Source: Microbacterium oleivorans (GTDB lineage Bacteria; Actinomycetota; Actinomycetes; Actinomycetales; Microbacteriaceae). From it: a DNA stretch of 64,000 nt. The position numbers and the translations under genes were made by a program. The stretch covers positions 1,836,766 to 1,900,765 of the forward strand of contig NZ_MAYO01000003.1 in assembly GCF_001691565.1 (NCBI RefSeq), in the 5' to 3' direction. Below, piece by piece: positions 52,677-60,803 of the stretch (position 1 is the first letter of the stretch; each line of letters begins with the position of its first letter). Below the pieces are notes generated by a model. It was not told where the DNA came from and did not search any database. It saw only the letters and a program-made list of their open reading frames with translations.

Positions 52677-54185
52677 GTGACGGACGAGTGGGAGCTCAAG
52701 TACGACGATTACGTGGCCTGGTACACCGGAGCGCGGAAGAGCTTCCTTGCACCCGCGCTCGCGACGGCGCTGAGGTTGATGGGCGAGCTGCTCGATGCGC
52801 GCGTGGACAGTGTCGATCGCGGTAGGTTTCGAATATCAGCAAGCCGAGTTAAGAGCGCGCAACGATCCTTCGCGAAGCTGAGCAACGACAAGTACCGCTC
52901 ACGTCTAAGGAACTACGCCCAGACGCCTGACGTTCTGGACGATCTGGTCGGCATGCGACTGGTCTGCAACAACCTCTCCGACATCAACACTTTGCAAGAG
53001 ATATTGGGCGAGCTGCCGCTCGAGGACGGCTCCTCGGCCGGGCTCACGGTTGAACCGGATTCTCACCGCGACTACTTCAGCGACCCGAAGCCTTCGGGCT
53101 ATCGTGCGTACCACGTCAATCTCGTCGTACCGGTTCCACAGATGACGGGTCACCGACGCGTACGCGTCGAGGTTCAGGCACGCACCCTTCTGCAGGACGG
53201 TTGGGGCGAGCTCACCCATGAGGACACGTACAAGCCGGGATCAACGGTGCCGGACTGGATAGTCGGAATGTCGCTCCGGATGGCGGAGCTGCTCGCCGCG
53301 GTCGACAACATTGCTCAGGATCTACGCACGGGACTCGACATCGAGACCCAGCGCTCGGTGCTGTCGTCGGATGGCAAGAATGACGGAGTCGAGGGAGCGC
53401 ACATTGGCGACGGCTCAGCAGAACTCGTCATCGCAACTGCAAGCCCGCTCACGCCAGCGAGCCACCCAGTCAATGAAGACGAACGGAGCAGCGACGAACC
53501 ACCTGAAAGCGATCCGATTGAGTCCGCCGTCTTGTCCGAGACCCAACGCTTAGTGGGCGCACTCGCTAAGCCGACCGCACTCGCAGTAGTCGCACAGGAT
53601 CTCAACACAATCTTCGGAGCCGAGATAACGCGCACGTGGGCCAAGTTTGGCGGATTCAAGAAGCTCGTCCAGATAGCGGTTCCGGAAGCGGCGCTTTCTG
53701 GTCCCGCACCCGGCTACATCCACCCCCCTAACACGCCGATACCCGATGACTGGACGACGGAAAACACCGGAGAGGGGTCGATACCCGACCTTGTCCGTGC
53801 ATTGCGGACTTACGACAAGGCGGTTCCCCTGGTTGGAACACAGAGGCTGAACGACGTCATAGTTGCGGTGACAAACGCATTGCGCGACTCGGATGCGCGT
53901 GCCCTAACGGGGAGCGCGACGATATCTCAGATAGAGGCCCTTGCCCGCAAGGCGAGAGCCGATGCCGAGTCTCGTGATCGGCTAGTCGTGCGGCCCCACG
54001 CGGTTTACGTTCTACAAGCGCTGAACAGAGCGGGGCGGGTCTCCAGTGATATCAGCGATGCCGAGGTCCGCGCCATTGTCTTCGCTCGGATCTTCCGCCT
54101 TGCCGAGCAGAATCACTTGATAGAGGATGCTTTAGAAGCTCGTCGGGAACTCGCTGGATGGCTTGGTGTACAACTAACAAGCTGA
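52677..54185 (+). CDS. RelA/SpoT-domain alarmone synthetase fused to a probable OST-HTH domain
   Basis: A 502-residue protein. Residues ~40-215 are a RelA/SpoT synthetase domain with key positions conserved: R57-V-K59-S60, D89-L-V-G-M-R94, K138-P-S-G-Y142-R-A-Y-H146, E165-V-Q-A-R169-T170 and H181-E182. There is no HD hydrolase or TGS domain, so it resembles a small alarmone synthetase or toxSAS toxin. After a Ser/Pro/Asp-rich linker (~225-283), residues ~285-335 (LVGALAKPTALAVVAQDLNT, then WAKFGGFKKLVQI) look like an OST-HTH/LOTUS RNA-binding module. The C-terminal ~130 residues are helical. It could make (p)ppGpp or pyrophosphorylate tRNA, with the HTH as RNA or trigger sensor; that is inference. 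GTG start after GGGGGG. Confidence 0.8.
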   Translation: MTDEWELKYDDYVAWYTGARKSFLAPALATALRLMGELLDARVDSVDRGRFRISASRVKSAQRSFAKLSNDKYRSRLRNYAQTPDVLDDLVGMRLVCNNLSDINTLQEILGELPLEDGSSAGLTVEPDSHRDYFSDPKPSGYRAYHVNLVVPVPQMTGHRRVRVEVQARTLLQDGWGELTHEDTYKPGSTVPDWIVGMSLRMAELLAAVDNIAQDLRTGLDIETQRSVLSSDGKNDGVEGAHIGDGSAELVIATASPLTPASHPVNEDERSSDEPPESDPIESAVLSETQRLVGALAKPTALAVVAQDLNTIFGAEITRTWAKFGGFKKLVQIAVPEAALSGPAPGYIHPPNTPIPDDWTTENTGEGSIPDLVRALRTYDKAVPLVGTQRLNDVIVAVTNALRDSDARALTGSATISQIEALARKARADAESRDRLVVRPHAVYVLQALNRAGRVSSDISDAEVRAIVFARIFRLAEQNHLIEDALEARRELAGWLGVQLTS

Positions 54186-54493
54186 TCACAGGGGTGGGCC
54201 GAGCATTGGTCCGTTCTTTTAACGTCGTCCCCGCGGGCTTCAATCTCGCGTCAGTGAGGAGATCGGCGTGATCGTCGGCCTCAGTCGCCCCGCTCACCCG
54301 AAGGTCGATGTGACGAACGACGCCTCACTCAGGCGTGAGGTAGGCGAACTGTGAGAACTTTCTTTACTCGTTCAAGGCCGGCCTCCGGCCGGCACCGGCG
54401 CGTGGCCGGCGCACTGCGGTGCGTCCGGTCCTCGCTCCGCTGCGGTCCGGGCGCTCCTCGCGCGCCGCCCCCACACCAGCGAGCGACGCTTCA
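54186..54493. other. convergent intergenic region with GC-rich hairpins
   Basis: 308 bp between the RelA/SpoT gene and the ABC ATPase gene, both pointing inward; no gene seen. It contains CCTCAC/GTGAGG (54327-54342), then a sharply GC-rich block (~54375-54475) with GGCCGGC-CTCC-GGCCGGC and CGCAC-TGCG-GTGCG hairpins. Probably a bidirectional terminator; the GC-rich block contrasts with the AT-richer genes on either side. Confidence 0.55.
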
Positions 54494-56464
54494 TCACTCG
54501 ATCGCGTCGTCGATTAACCCGAACGGCGGAACAGCGCGATTCCCCGAAAATCGGATGACAATGCTGCTGGCTAGCTCGGGAGGCGGTGAATTGTCTACGA
54601 AGACGGCCTGAGCTCCGCTTCCGGCACCAGCAAGCCACGACTCCACGTGTCTATAGACGTTGTCTACGAGCTTGGCGTCAGCGAAATCAGCGTCTTCAGG
54701 ACCCGCTCGGTGGCCGAGATTCTTCTGTGGGCTATCGACAACCAAGAGTCCTGGGAGTAGGGCCCGCCTTTCCCAACTGATCTCCCAGAGGGCCATGGCC
54801 CAGGCAAGACTGATGAGCACAAGTCCGCCGCTACTCGCTTTCGTGTAGACCGCGCCGCGGACATGCGGGATCAGCCTGTCGTCAAGCCACGCGTCCCCCT
54901 TGAGCTTGGGGTAGCCAAAGTCCGTCAGGATGTTTGCGAAACGCTTCGAGAGCGCCGTCTTCACTTCCGCTCGATCGGGCCTCGTGCTGAGTTCTCTCTG
55001 CTCACGTCGGAGACGCGTGACGGTGCCCTGCCGCGCATCCCGCTGCCTCTCTGCCTCTTCGACTCGACCCCAGAAACGAACTCCGACCTCAGCCCGAGCA
55101 ACCTCAGATTCCGCTGCGTTGAGATCACGCATGAGTTGATCACGCGCCGCCAAGAACGGGGCCGGAAGTTCGGCTGCGTGGTTGAGCTCGGAGGCAAGCT
55201 CCTGAACCGCCGCCTGCTCCGACGCCGCCCGCGATTCGAACACCCTCAGCTCCGACTCGAGCCGACCAAGGTACTCCGTCAACTCGTCGAGTCGCTGGGT
55301 AGTTGAACGAAGCTCTCGTCGCGACAATATGGACCCCGACGCTACGACGGATCGATCCTCGGACCCACAAAGGGAGCAGTGCCCGTGATCGAGGCTCACA
55401 TCGCGGCCTAGCGTGGCCAGACAAGCTGGGCAGACCTCTATCCGCAAAGGGTCGAACACCTTCTCTGCCTCAGTGAGGAATGTCAGTTTTCGCTTGTCGT
55501 CCGCATACTGCAGGGCGAGCGCGCGTAGGCGGTCGATGAGGCTCTCCCTGGAGCGAACTCGCTCCCAGGCCTCGGACTCGATCTTCTGTTGACGAGTGAG
55601 TCGATTGCGAAGATCTGACAAACCATTCTGAGCAGCCGATTCGATCCGGTCGGTCCGAGCTACCTCGGCTCTGAGCGCCTCACGCTTGACCGAGGCATCT
55701 TCCAAAACGATCGACGCTCCGGTGGGGCCTAGAGGGTATTCCTTGTCGACGACCGCCGTCAGCGCCCGAACGGTCGACTCGGCCTCGCGCAGCGCCTCCT
55801 CCGCGCGTCGAAGACGCTGGGTCGCCAAGCCCAGTTCTTCATCCGACACCTGGAAAGCGAAGTCGATGGTCTGCTGGAGTTTGTACGCGACAACGGGATT
55901 CCCGTTCTCAACCAAGAGGTTCTGACTGTCCAGTCGCGAATTCTTATAGAAGATCAGCCGGGTTAGATCCTTAAAGCTGAACGCATGGGAATCTGCGTTT
56001 GGATTGCCGGCACTCGTGTTGAGTCGAGCGCCGGCTAGTCCAAGAGCGTCCATCAGAAAGTAAGAAAGTGAGTCTTCTGCACCAGGCTTGTCGAGCTGGT
56101 AACGCGCTTCAAGCGCGTCACCAATCAACTCAATCGGCGCGTTCCATATCGACGCAAACTTGGACGGTGTGCCTACTGTCGTTCTCTGAATCGTATATAT
56201 CTCGCCGTTGAGGGAGACCTCCAGGACCGCGCTAGTGACGTTGTCCCGCATCTCTTCGTGGTCTGGGAAGTCGTCGCCCCCCAAGAGATACATCACGTAC
56301 TCGATAACACTCGTCTTGCCGGTCTGAGACGCTCCAGCAACGATCCCGATTGGCCGAACTAGGTCGTCCGCCAGAAAGCTGACCTCATAGGTTCGGGGGT
56401 TGGAGATGGTTCCAAACAGCCGCAGTCGGCGGATTCGCAGACCGGTGAGGCTCTCGTCAATCAT
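54494..56464 (-). CDS. ABC-three-component system SMC/Rad50-like ATPase
   Basis: A 656-residue ATPase. Walker A GASQTGKTS (44-52) lies near the N-terminus; long coiled coils (~205-320 and ~380-495) flank a zinc-hook-like CPAC (345-348)...CSLC (363-366); the ABC signature region SSGGLVLISLAW (544-555) and Walker B LLVVDSP (573-579) with D-loop PQKNLG follow. The architecture is that of a Rad50/SMC-type sensor ATPase, as in the ABC-3C and Lamassu-like defence systems. ATG 56464 overlaps the stop of the middle-component gene as ATGA, so it is translated last in the operon. It probably detects abnormal DNA ends or structures and licenses the effector. Confidence 0.82.
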   Translation of the reverse strand: MIDESLTGLRIRRLRLFGTISNPRTYEVSFLADDLVRPIGIVAGASQTGKTSVIEYVMYLLGGDDFPDHEEMRDNVTSAVLEVSLNGEIYTIQRTTVGTPSKFASIWNAPIELIGDALEARYQLDKPGAEDSLSYFLMDALGLAGARLNTSAGNPNADSHAFSFKDLTRLIFYKNSRLDSQNLLVENGNPVVAYKLQQTIDFAFQVSDEELGLATQRLRRAEEALREAESTVRALTAVVDKEYPLGPTGASIVLEDASVKREALRAEVARTDRIESAAQNGLSDLRNRLTRQQKIESEAWERVRSRESLIDRLRALALQYADDKRKLTFLTEAEKVFDPLRIEVCPACLATLGRDVSLDHGHCSLCGSEDRSVVASGSILSRRELRSTTQRLDELTEYLGRLESELRVFESRAASEQAAVQELASELNHAAELPAPFLAARDQLMRDLNAAESEVARAEVGVRFWGRVEEAERQRDARQGTVTRLRREQRELSTRPDRAEVKTALSKRFANILTDFGYPKLKGDAWLDDRLIPHVRGAVYTKASSGGLVLISLAWAMALWEISWERRALLPGLLVVDSPQKNLGHRAGPEDADFADAKLVDNVYRHVESWLAGAGSGAQAVFVDNSPPPELASSIVIRFSGNRAVPPFGLIDDAIE

Positions 56465-57027
56465 GAATCTCCAACTTCGGGACGGACAACGTCGTCGAAT
56501 AGATCGAGCATCAGCCAATGGGTTCCCGCCCAGCGCGCACTGGCTTCACGCAGGGCTCGGTCCGACAGCTTGTTTAGACGAATGAGGACGATTTCCGCCG
56601 CTAACCGGTGCGCATCCGCGTAGGCCGTTTCGAGCTGCCGAGCGATGCCTTCGCCAGCGTCGGTGATCACGAACGCTTCCTCGCCAATGGCGATGAGTCC
56701 GCGAGCTACCAAAAAGGCCAAATCTGCTCGAATTCGTTCCCGACGGCTAACAAAACGATGCCCCAGCGACGCGTAGGAGAGTTGGCCGCGCGTATAACCA
56801 ACGAGCTCGAGCCTCAACGCATCGCGCTGGTCGCCGACATCGTCTCCGGATAGGACCGCGAACGGATTCGCGGTGAAGAAGTCGTAGGTCGCCACCCGAT
56901 CAGTCGTAGGCATTTGAACAGACAACTGTGAAGCAACCGAGAAGCCCAAAAGCAGTTGGGCAGCACGGAACGACACCTGACCGTCTAGATCGTGGGTAGG
57001 GATGAGCGGAACTTCAAGACTCTCCAC
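56461..57027 (-). CDS. ABC-three-component system middle component
   Basis: A 188-residue protein that links the ATPase and effector genes. It is mostly helical, with a winged-helix-like centre (RRERIRADLAFLVARGLIAIGEEAFVITDAGEGIARQLET) and the C-terminal YADAHRLAAEIVLIRLNKLSDRALREASARW that I associate with ABC-3C middle components. No catalytic motif. Presumed adaptor between ATPase and nuclease. GTG 57027 lies 14 bp inside the end of the effector gene; its own stop overlaps the ATPase start. Confidence 0.72.
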   Translation of the reverse strand: MESLEVPLIPTHDLDGQVSFRAAQLLLGFSVASQLSVQMPTTDRVATYDFFTANPFAVLSGDDVGDQRDALRLELVGYTRGQLSYASLGHRFVSRRERIRADLAFLVARGLIAIGEEAFVITDAGEGIARQLETAYADAHRLAAEIVLIRLNKLSDRALREASARWAGTHWLMLDLFDDVVRPEVGDS

Positions 57028-58036
57028 GCCGAATCACCTCCGCCACGATCTCAGGGCCAGAGGGTCCAGCGTGGTCTTTCGCGACTTGACGCCAATGCAG
57101 CACCCAGCCGGCACGAACGTGCTCTACCAATCGGTGCGCTATGCCACGCCTGTGAGCCGGGCGAAGCGGGAGTTTTCCTGTTGGCGGCAGGGCGCCAGCA
57201 GCTGCCACGACGGCGTCGACCAACCCGGTCATCTGGCCACCTTCGTCGGCTGACGCGCTGGCGAGGTTGAACGCTGACTCCCACTCACCGTGGATGTCAA
57301 GTTCGATCTCTTTCAGCGCGCTCACCTCGCCGGGAACAGCACGCGCAGCCACGTCTCTAGCCATCGCCTCCGCTGCGAAAAAGTAGCCTTTCGCCGCGTC
57401 CGTTTCGAGATGACCAGCGAGGTTGAGCTGCCGGACGAACAGCGCTCCCTCGAGTGCACTCAGATCACTCGCGACCTTCACCTCGATGGGATCACCCGGT
57501 GCGATGATCTTCGGGAAGTACTGTTCGCGAACCCAGGACGCGTCGGGTCGCATAAGTTCACGCCGCAGGCGCCCACCGTTCTTGAGCTCGATGACAATCC
57601 CCTCGTGTTTGCGGCGCTTTCCCGCCGCCCACGTGTCGAACCACTTTTGTTCGTCGGGCGGTAACACCGAGGGGACGCATAGGGTCCACGCCGCGACGGT
57701 GAACGAGTTTTCTGCCGCCTTCTTCATGACCTCATTGAAGGAAGCTCGAATTTGCCCTCGCTGCGTTTCACCCCAATCGAGGAAGAACTTCGACTGCCAG
57801 ACGACCATGTGTCCGTTGAGCGCGCCCACGTAGGTGTCAATCCCCCAGTCGCTCCCGGATGGCGCAGCGACTTCAGACGCAGCGGGTACCTGGACCGAGA
57901 CGAGGTCGGTAACCAGCAACTGAAAACGCTCGCGGGCGCCAGCAAGGGTCTTACTGTCATCGAGAAATCGTCGAAAGAGCACGTCGGGCGCAGCCAACTC
58001 GTCCAATGCGCCCCCTATCAAGCAACCTGCGGCCAC
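57014..58036 (-). CDS. ABC-three-component system effector with PD-(D/E)xK nuclease-like domain
   Basis: A 340-residue protein, first in the three-gene operon. Residues ~30-110 have a restriction-endonuclease-like core: RERFQLLVTDLV with a Glu, SDWGIDTYVGAL with D67, and MVVWQSKFFLDWG with Q81-x-K83, the D-(Q)-x-K arrangement of Mrr/Cap4-type nucleases. Following text TQRGQIRASFNEVMKKAA is typical of such domains in conflict systems. The C-terminal half is helical and has no recognised domain; in ABC-3C effectors this part docks to the partners. GTG 58036 is used; the ribosome site is weak and TTG starts a few codons in are possible. Likely cleaves nucleic acid when activated by the ATPase. 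Confidence 0.72.
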   Translation of the reverse strand: MAAGCLIGGALDELAAPDVLFRRFLDDSKTLAGARERFQLLVTDLVSVQVPAASEVAAPSGSDWGIDTYVGALNGHMVVWQSKFFLDWGETQRGQIRASFNEVMKKAAENSFTVAAWTLCVPSVLPPDEQKWFDTWAAGKRRKHEGIVIELKNGGRLRRELMRPDASWVREQYFPKIIAPGDPIEVKVASDLSALEGALFVRQLNLAGHLETDAAKGYFFAAEAMARDVAARAVPGEVSALKEIELDIHGEWESAFNLASASADEGGQMTGLVDAVVAAAGALPPTGKLPLRPAHRRGIAHRLVEHVRAGWVLHWRQVAKDHAGPSGPEIVAEVIRRGES

Positions 58037-58344
58037 CCCTGAGCAGCCCGGGCCTCTACGCCCTTGGGACGAGACTAGCTACTCGTCGGCCAGAACCCAC
58101 GAGTGCTTAGACGCGCGCCGGGAACTCAACTGGCTGCGTCATCTAGGGTCGTCCAAGACGTCGACTGGACGCGCCCTACGCTGAACCGTCGGCACAGCAC
58201 CTAATCGGCACAGGGTTCCGGGCCGGTGCTGGGCCGGGAACTCGGTTGAAACCATCGACAACCAGCCATCACCAACGGGCACGACTTCCGCGGAATCATG
58301 CGGTAATCGAGCATCAACTGACACCCGTAAACCCGTGTCACACA
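58037..58344. other. non-coding right end of the island
   Basis: No convincing gene in 308 bp; it should hold the promoter of the ABC-3C operon. Near the junction lies TGACAC (58319-58324)-N10-GTGTCA (58335-58340), five bases before the right repeat, and an imperfect repeat GTTCCGGGCC/GGCCGGGAAC around 58215-58241. These could be recombinase arm sites or operator sites. Confidence 0.5.
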
Positions 58345-58454
58345 ACTGAAAATCGTGAGGTCACGGGATCGACGCCCGTCGGAGCCACACGAACCGTCGT
58401 TACAACGGTTCTAGGAACCCTCGCGAAGCTTCTATTCGCGGGGGTTTCGCCTTT
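58345..58454. repeat. attR-like direct repeat
   Basis: Exact copy of 52094-52203: the 3' part of tRNA-Phe from the anticodon arm onward, plus its two terminator hairpins. The 5' half of the tRNA is absent, so this is a fragment, not a functional tRNA. Confidence 0.9.
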
Positions 58455-58479
58455 TCCCGGCTCGCCGCGCGTCAGTCGC

Positions 58480-58626
58480 TCAGCCCGCGTCGACTCGCTG
58501 GCTCTCCGCCGCCAGACGCGCCTCCTGGATGCCGTGCGCGACGGCCTTGCGGACGACCCAATAGAGGACGTACGAGCCGGCGGCGAACACGGCGACGAAG
58601 AGCACGGCGCTCGTCAGGGGATCCAT
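58480..58626 (-). CDS. 48-residue single-helix membrane protein
   Basis: A small open frame starting MDPLTSAVLFVAVFAAGSY with one transmembrane helix, then LYWVVRKAVAHGIQEARLAAESQRVDAG, an amphipathic basic/acidic tail. The hydrophobic start, clean stop and position between the island and a minus-strand gene support it as real, and such mini-proteins are common in Microbacteriaceae. It lies 41 bp downstream of the DUF1524 gene on the same strand. Function unknown. Confidence 0.6.
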   Translation of the reverse strand: MDPLTSAVLFVAVFAAGSYVLYWVVRKAVAHGIQEARLAAESQRVDAG

Positions 58627-58667
58627 GCGACCAGTGTGGCCGCCACCGACGCGTCTGTCGACCGTCG

Positions 58668-59930
58668 CTACTCGCAGCCGACGCCGTCGCCGTCCCGGTC
58701 GAGGTGCGTCGCGTACCCGGGGTCACCCACCCGCACGGGAGCTGCTCCAGCGTCGCGGGCCGCGGTGCAGTTCTTGTAGTACACATCCGCGGGCTTCGCG
58801 GGCGCGGGCTTCGCGGGAGCGGGTGCCGGTGCGGGCTTCGACTCCTGGGTCGGCTGAGGCTGCGGCTTCGGCGCCGGCGCGGCGCTCGGACGGGGCTTCG
58901 CCGCAGGCTCTTCCGCGATCGCCATGGCCCCCGCGGCGTAGTCGGAGGTCAGCAGAGGCTCGCCCGGGCACTCGGTCAGGATGCGCTCGACGGCGTCGCG
59001 CTCCGCCTGCGTGACCCACAGCCCGTACGCGACCTTCACCGAGACCTGCCGCGCGACGTACGCGCAACGGAACTCCTTGTTCTTCGGCAGCCACGTCGCG
59101 GCGTCGCTGTCGCTCTTCTGCGCGTTCGCGGCACCGTCGACGGCGAGAAGGTTGAGCGGGTCGTTCCCCAGGGTCTCGCGCTGGTGCGCGGTGAGCTGCT
59201 GCGCGCCCTTCTGCCAGGCATCCGACAACGGCACGACGTGATCGATCTGCACGAGGGCGGAGGTGTCCTGGCCGCGCACGAACGCGATGCGCTCTCCGGT
59301 GAACGGATCGTTCAGGATGCCGGAGGTCACGACGCAACCGTTCCTCTGCACGGCGGTGAGGTCGCGGGCGAGGACGTCGTCGCGCTGCCCGCAGCCGTTT
59401 CGGTCGATGTCCCTCCAGCGCTGGCCGAACTCGTCGCGGTCGTAGCCGGTCTTCGGCGCGCGACCCTTCACCTCGAGGGTCGCGAGGGCCGCCAGGGCGG
59501 TCCCCGCCTCGGGCACGACGGTCTGCGTCGGCGTCGGGGACGCCTGCTGTTCTGCGTCGACGACGACTGCGTCGTCGACGGCCGGGGATGTGGGCGCGAA
59601 AGCGACGGGCGCCTCATCCACGGTCGTGCCCGACCGCGGCAGGACGAGGTTGGCAATTCCTGCCGAGAGCAGCGCGACGACGACGGAGATGATCAGCGCG
59701 CGCGTGGCCGTCGCCGCGCTCGTGAACCGCAGGAACGTCGGAGTCTTCTTGCCGAGGGAGACCCCCGCGGTGATCGCGACGGCCACGGCGAGTGTGCAGA
59801 TGATCGGGGAGAGGACGATGATCCCGATGATCAACGCCAGGACGAGGGCCGTCCACCAGAGCTTCCTGCGACGTCCCGTCTTCGCGGTCGCGGTGTCGGA
59901 GGTCGCGCGGGGCGGGGTCAACGAGGGCAT
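58668..59930 (-). CDS. membrane protein with DUF1524 HNH nuclease domain and Excalibur motif
   Basis: A 420-residue protein. Three hydrophobic segments occur at ~20-38, 38-58 and ~82-105, followed by an Ala/Pro/Thr linker and a DUF1524/HNH-type domain: GYDRDEFGQRWRDIDRNGCGQRDDVLARDL, VQIDHVVPLSDAWQKGA (D-H-V motif) and NLLAVDGAANAQKSD. After a Pro/Ala-rich spacer comes an Excalibur calcium-binding motif, YYKNCTAARDAG...YATHLDRDGDGVGCE. The nuclease part is probably extracytoplasmic, as in secreted actinobacterial nucleases. ATG 59930 has AAGGAG ten bases upstream, better supported than longer readings. Confidence 0.87.
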   Translation of the reverse strand: MPSLTPPRATSDTATAKTGRRRKLWWTALVLALIIGIIVLSPIICTLAVAVAITAGVSLGKKTPTFLRFTSAATATRALIISVVVALLSAGIANLVLPRSGTTVDEAPVAFAPTSPAVDDAVVVDAEQQASPTPTQTVVPEAGTALAALATLEVKGRAPKTGYDRDEFGQRWRDIDRNGCGQRDDVLARDLTAVQRNGCVVTSGILNDPFTGERIAFVRGQDTSALVQIDHVVPLSDAWQKGAQQLTAHQRETLGNDPLNLLAVDGAANAQKSDSDAATWLPKNKEFRCAYVARQVSVKVAYGLWVTQAERDAVERILTECPGEPLLTSDYAAGAMAIAEEPAAKPRPSAAPAPKPQPQPTQESKPAPAPAPAKPAPAKPADVYYKNCTAARDAGAAPVRVGDPGYATHLDRDGDGVGCE

Positions 59931-60197
59931 GGTGGTGCTGCTCCTTCGAGCGAGGAAAGACCGCACGAAGGGCGCGCGAGTACCGAACGAACCGGCCACG
60001 GATCCGCGGCCAGCGGCAGGAGCCGGAGCATCGTCGGGTGGGACGGTCGGGCATAGCCTGGACGGAGCTGGGACAGCCCGCCGTCATCGACCGTATCCCG
60101 CGCCGCTCACCCGGAGGGGCGCGACCCGCAGGCGCGACCGGATCCCGATCGCCGGCTCACTCAGCGAGCTCGTCGAGCCCGTTCTGTTCCAGAACTG

Positions 60198-60803
60198 CTA
60201 ATCGTCCCACCGCAGGGTGCTCAGGTGCGCGTCGAAGACCTCGACGAGAATGTCAGCCAGGGGCCCCGCGGGGTCTCCGCTTCCGATGGTGGCGAAAACG
60301 AAGACCACCCAGGCCCGCGGGTCGACCGGGCTGGACACGGTATAGGTGACCCTCCGCCCCGCGTACAGAGCGAGCGGCTCCTCGCCTGGTCGCGCCGGCT
60401 CGATGTCCTCCTCGCGCAGACCGGGCTGCCCGTCGAGATCGACGATGCTCGCCTCACCTGCCGACTGTGACGCCAGGACCTTAAGGATCGCGACCGGGTC
60501 GGCGGTCTCGTGATCCGGATCCGTCCACTCCGACACCGTGTACGACGCGGGAATCACCGTGTCGCCGGAACGCCCGGTCGGGATGCAGACCAGTCCCGCC
60601 CCAGCCGTCCGGGCCTGATCCATGAGACGGGAGAGGTGTCGGTAGACCTCTGAGCGGAAGGGCGTCGCGGTATCGCGAGGCACGTCCTCGGGGACGGTAC
60701 CGTGGGCGAGTTCCTGCAACCTTGCGTCTACCGCGTCGCGGTCCGCGGAGTTCATGGAGAAGCTCTCCCAGCCGGGGATGTCGACGATCGCGTAACCAGT
60801 CAT
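60198..60803 (-). CDS. toxin-locus downstream protein, immunity candidate 3
   Basis: A 201-residue soluble acidic protein, starting MTGYAIVDIPGWESFSMN. It has no catalytic motif that I can see; the C-terminal part is beta-rich (RRVTYTVSSPVDPRAWVVFVFATIG). Its place as the third small gene downstream of a putative secreted toxin, with a 4-bp start overlap, suggests an immunity or accessory role. Similar proteins in WXG100 loci are known to me only as hypothetical. ATG 60803 has AAAGGAA upstream. Confidence 0.65.
   Translation of the reverse strand: MTGYAIVDIPGWESFSMNSADRDAVDARLQELAHGTVPEDVPRDTATPFRSEVYRHLSRLMDQARTAGAGLVCIPTGRSGDTVIPASYTVSEWTDPDHETADPVAILKVLASQSAGEASIVDLDGQPGLREEDIEPARPGEEPLALYAGRRVTYTVSSPVDPRAWVVFVFATIGSGDPAGPLADILVEVFDAHLSTLRWDD

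Larger units (their letters stand above)
52094..58454. mobile_element. tRNA-Phe genomic island carrying conflict-system genes
   Basis: A 6.25-kb integrated element bounded by 110-bp direct repeats. It holds one plus-strand gene (RelA/SpoT-OST-HTH) and three minus-strand genes (ABC-three-component system). Its composition differs from the host: more A/T, rarer codons such as ATA, AGA and TTA, and none of the GGATGCC/GGCATCC words that occur at roughly 1.7 per kb elsewhere in the window. No integrase, recombinase or replication gene is visible, so it is either a non-autonomous element or has lost its mobility gene. Confidence 0.88.

Noticed and set aside
58139-58345. 68-codon minus-strand frame at the island's right end
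   Set aside because: Begins at the att junction, has no recognisable motif, and covers inverted repeats expected to be regulatory.
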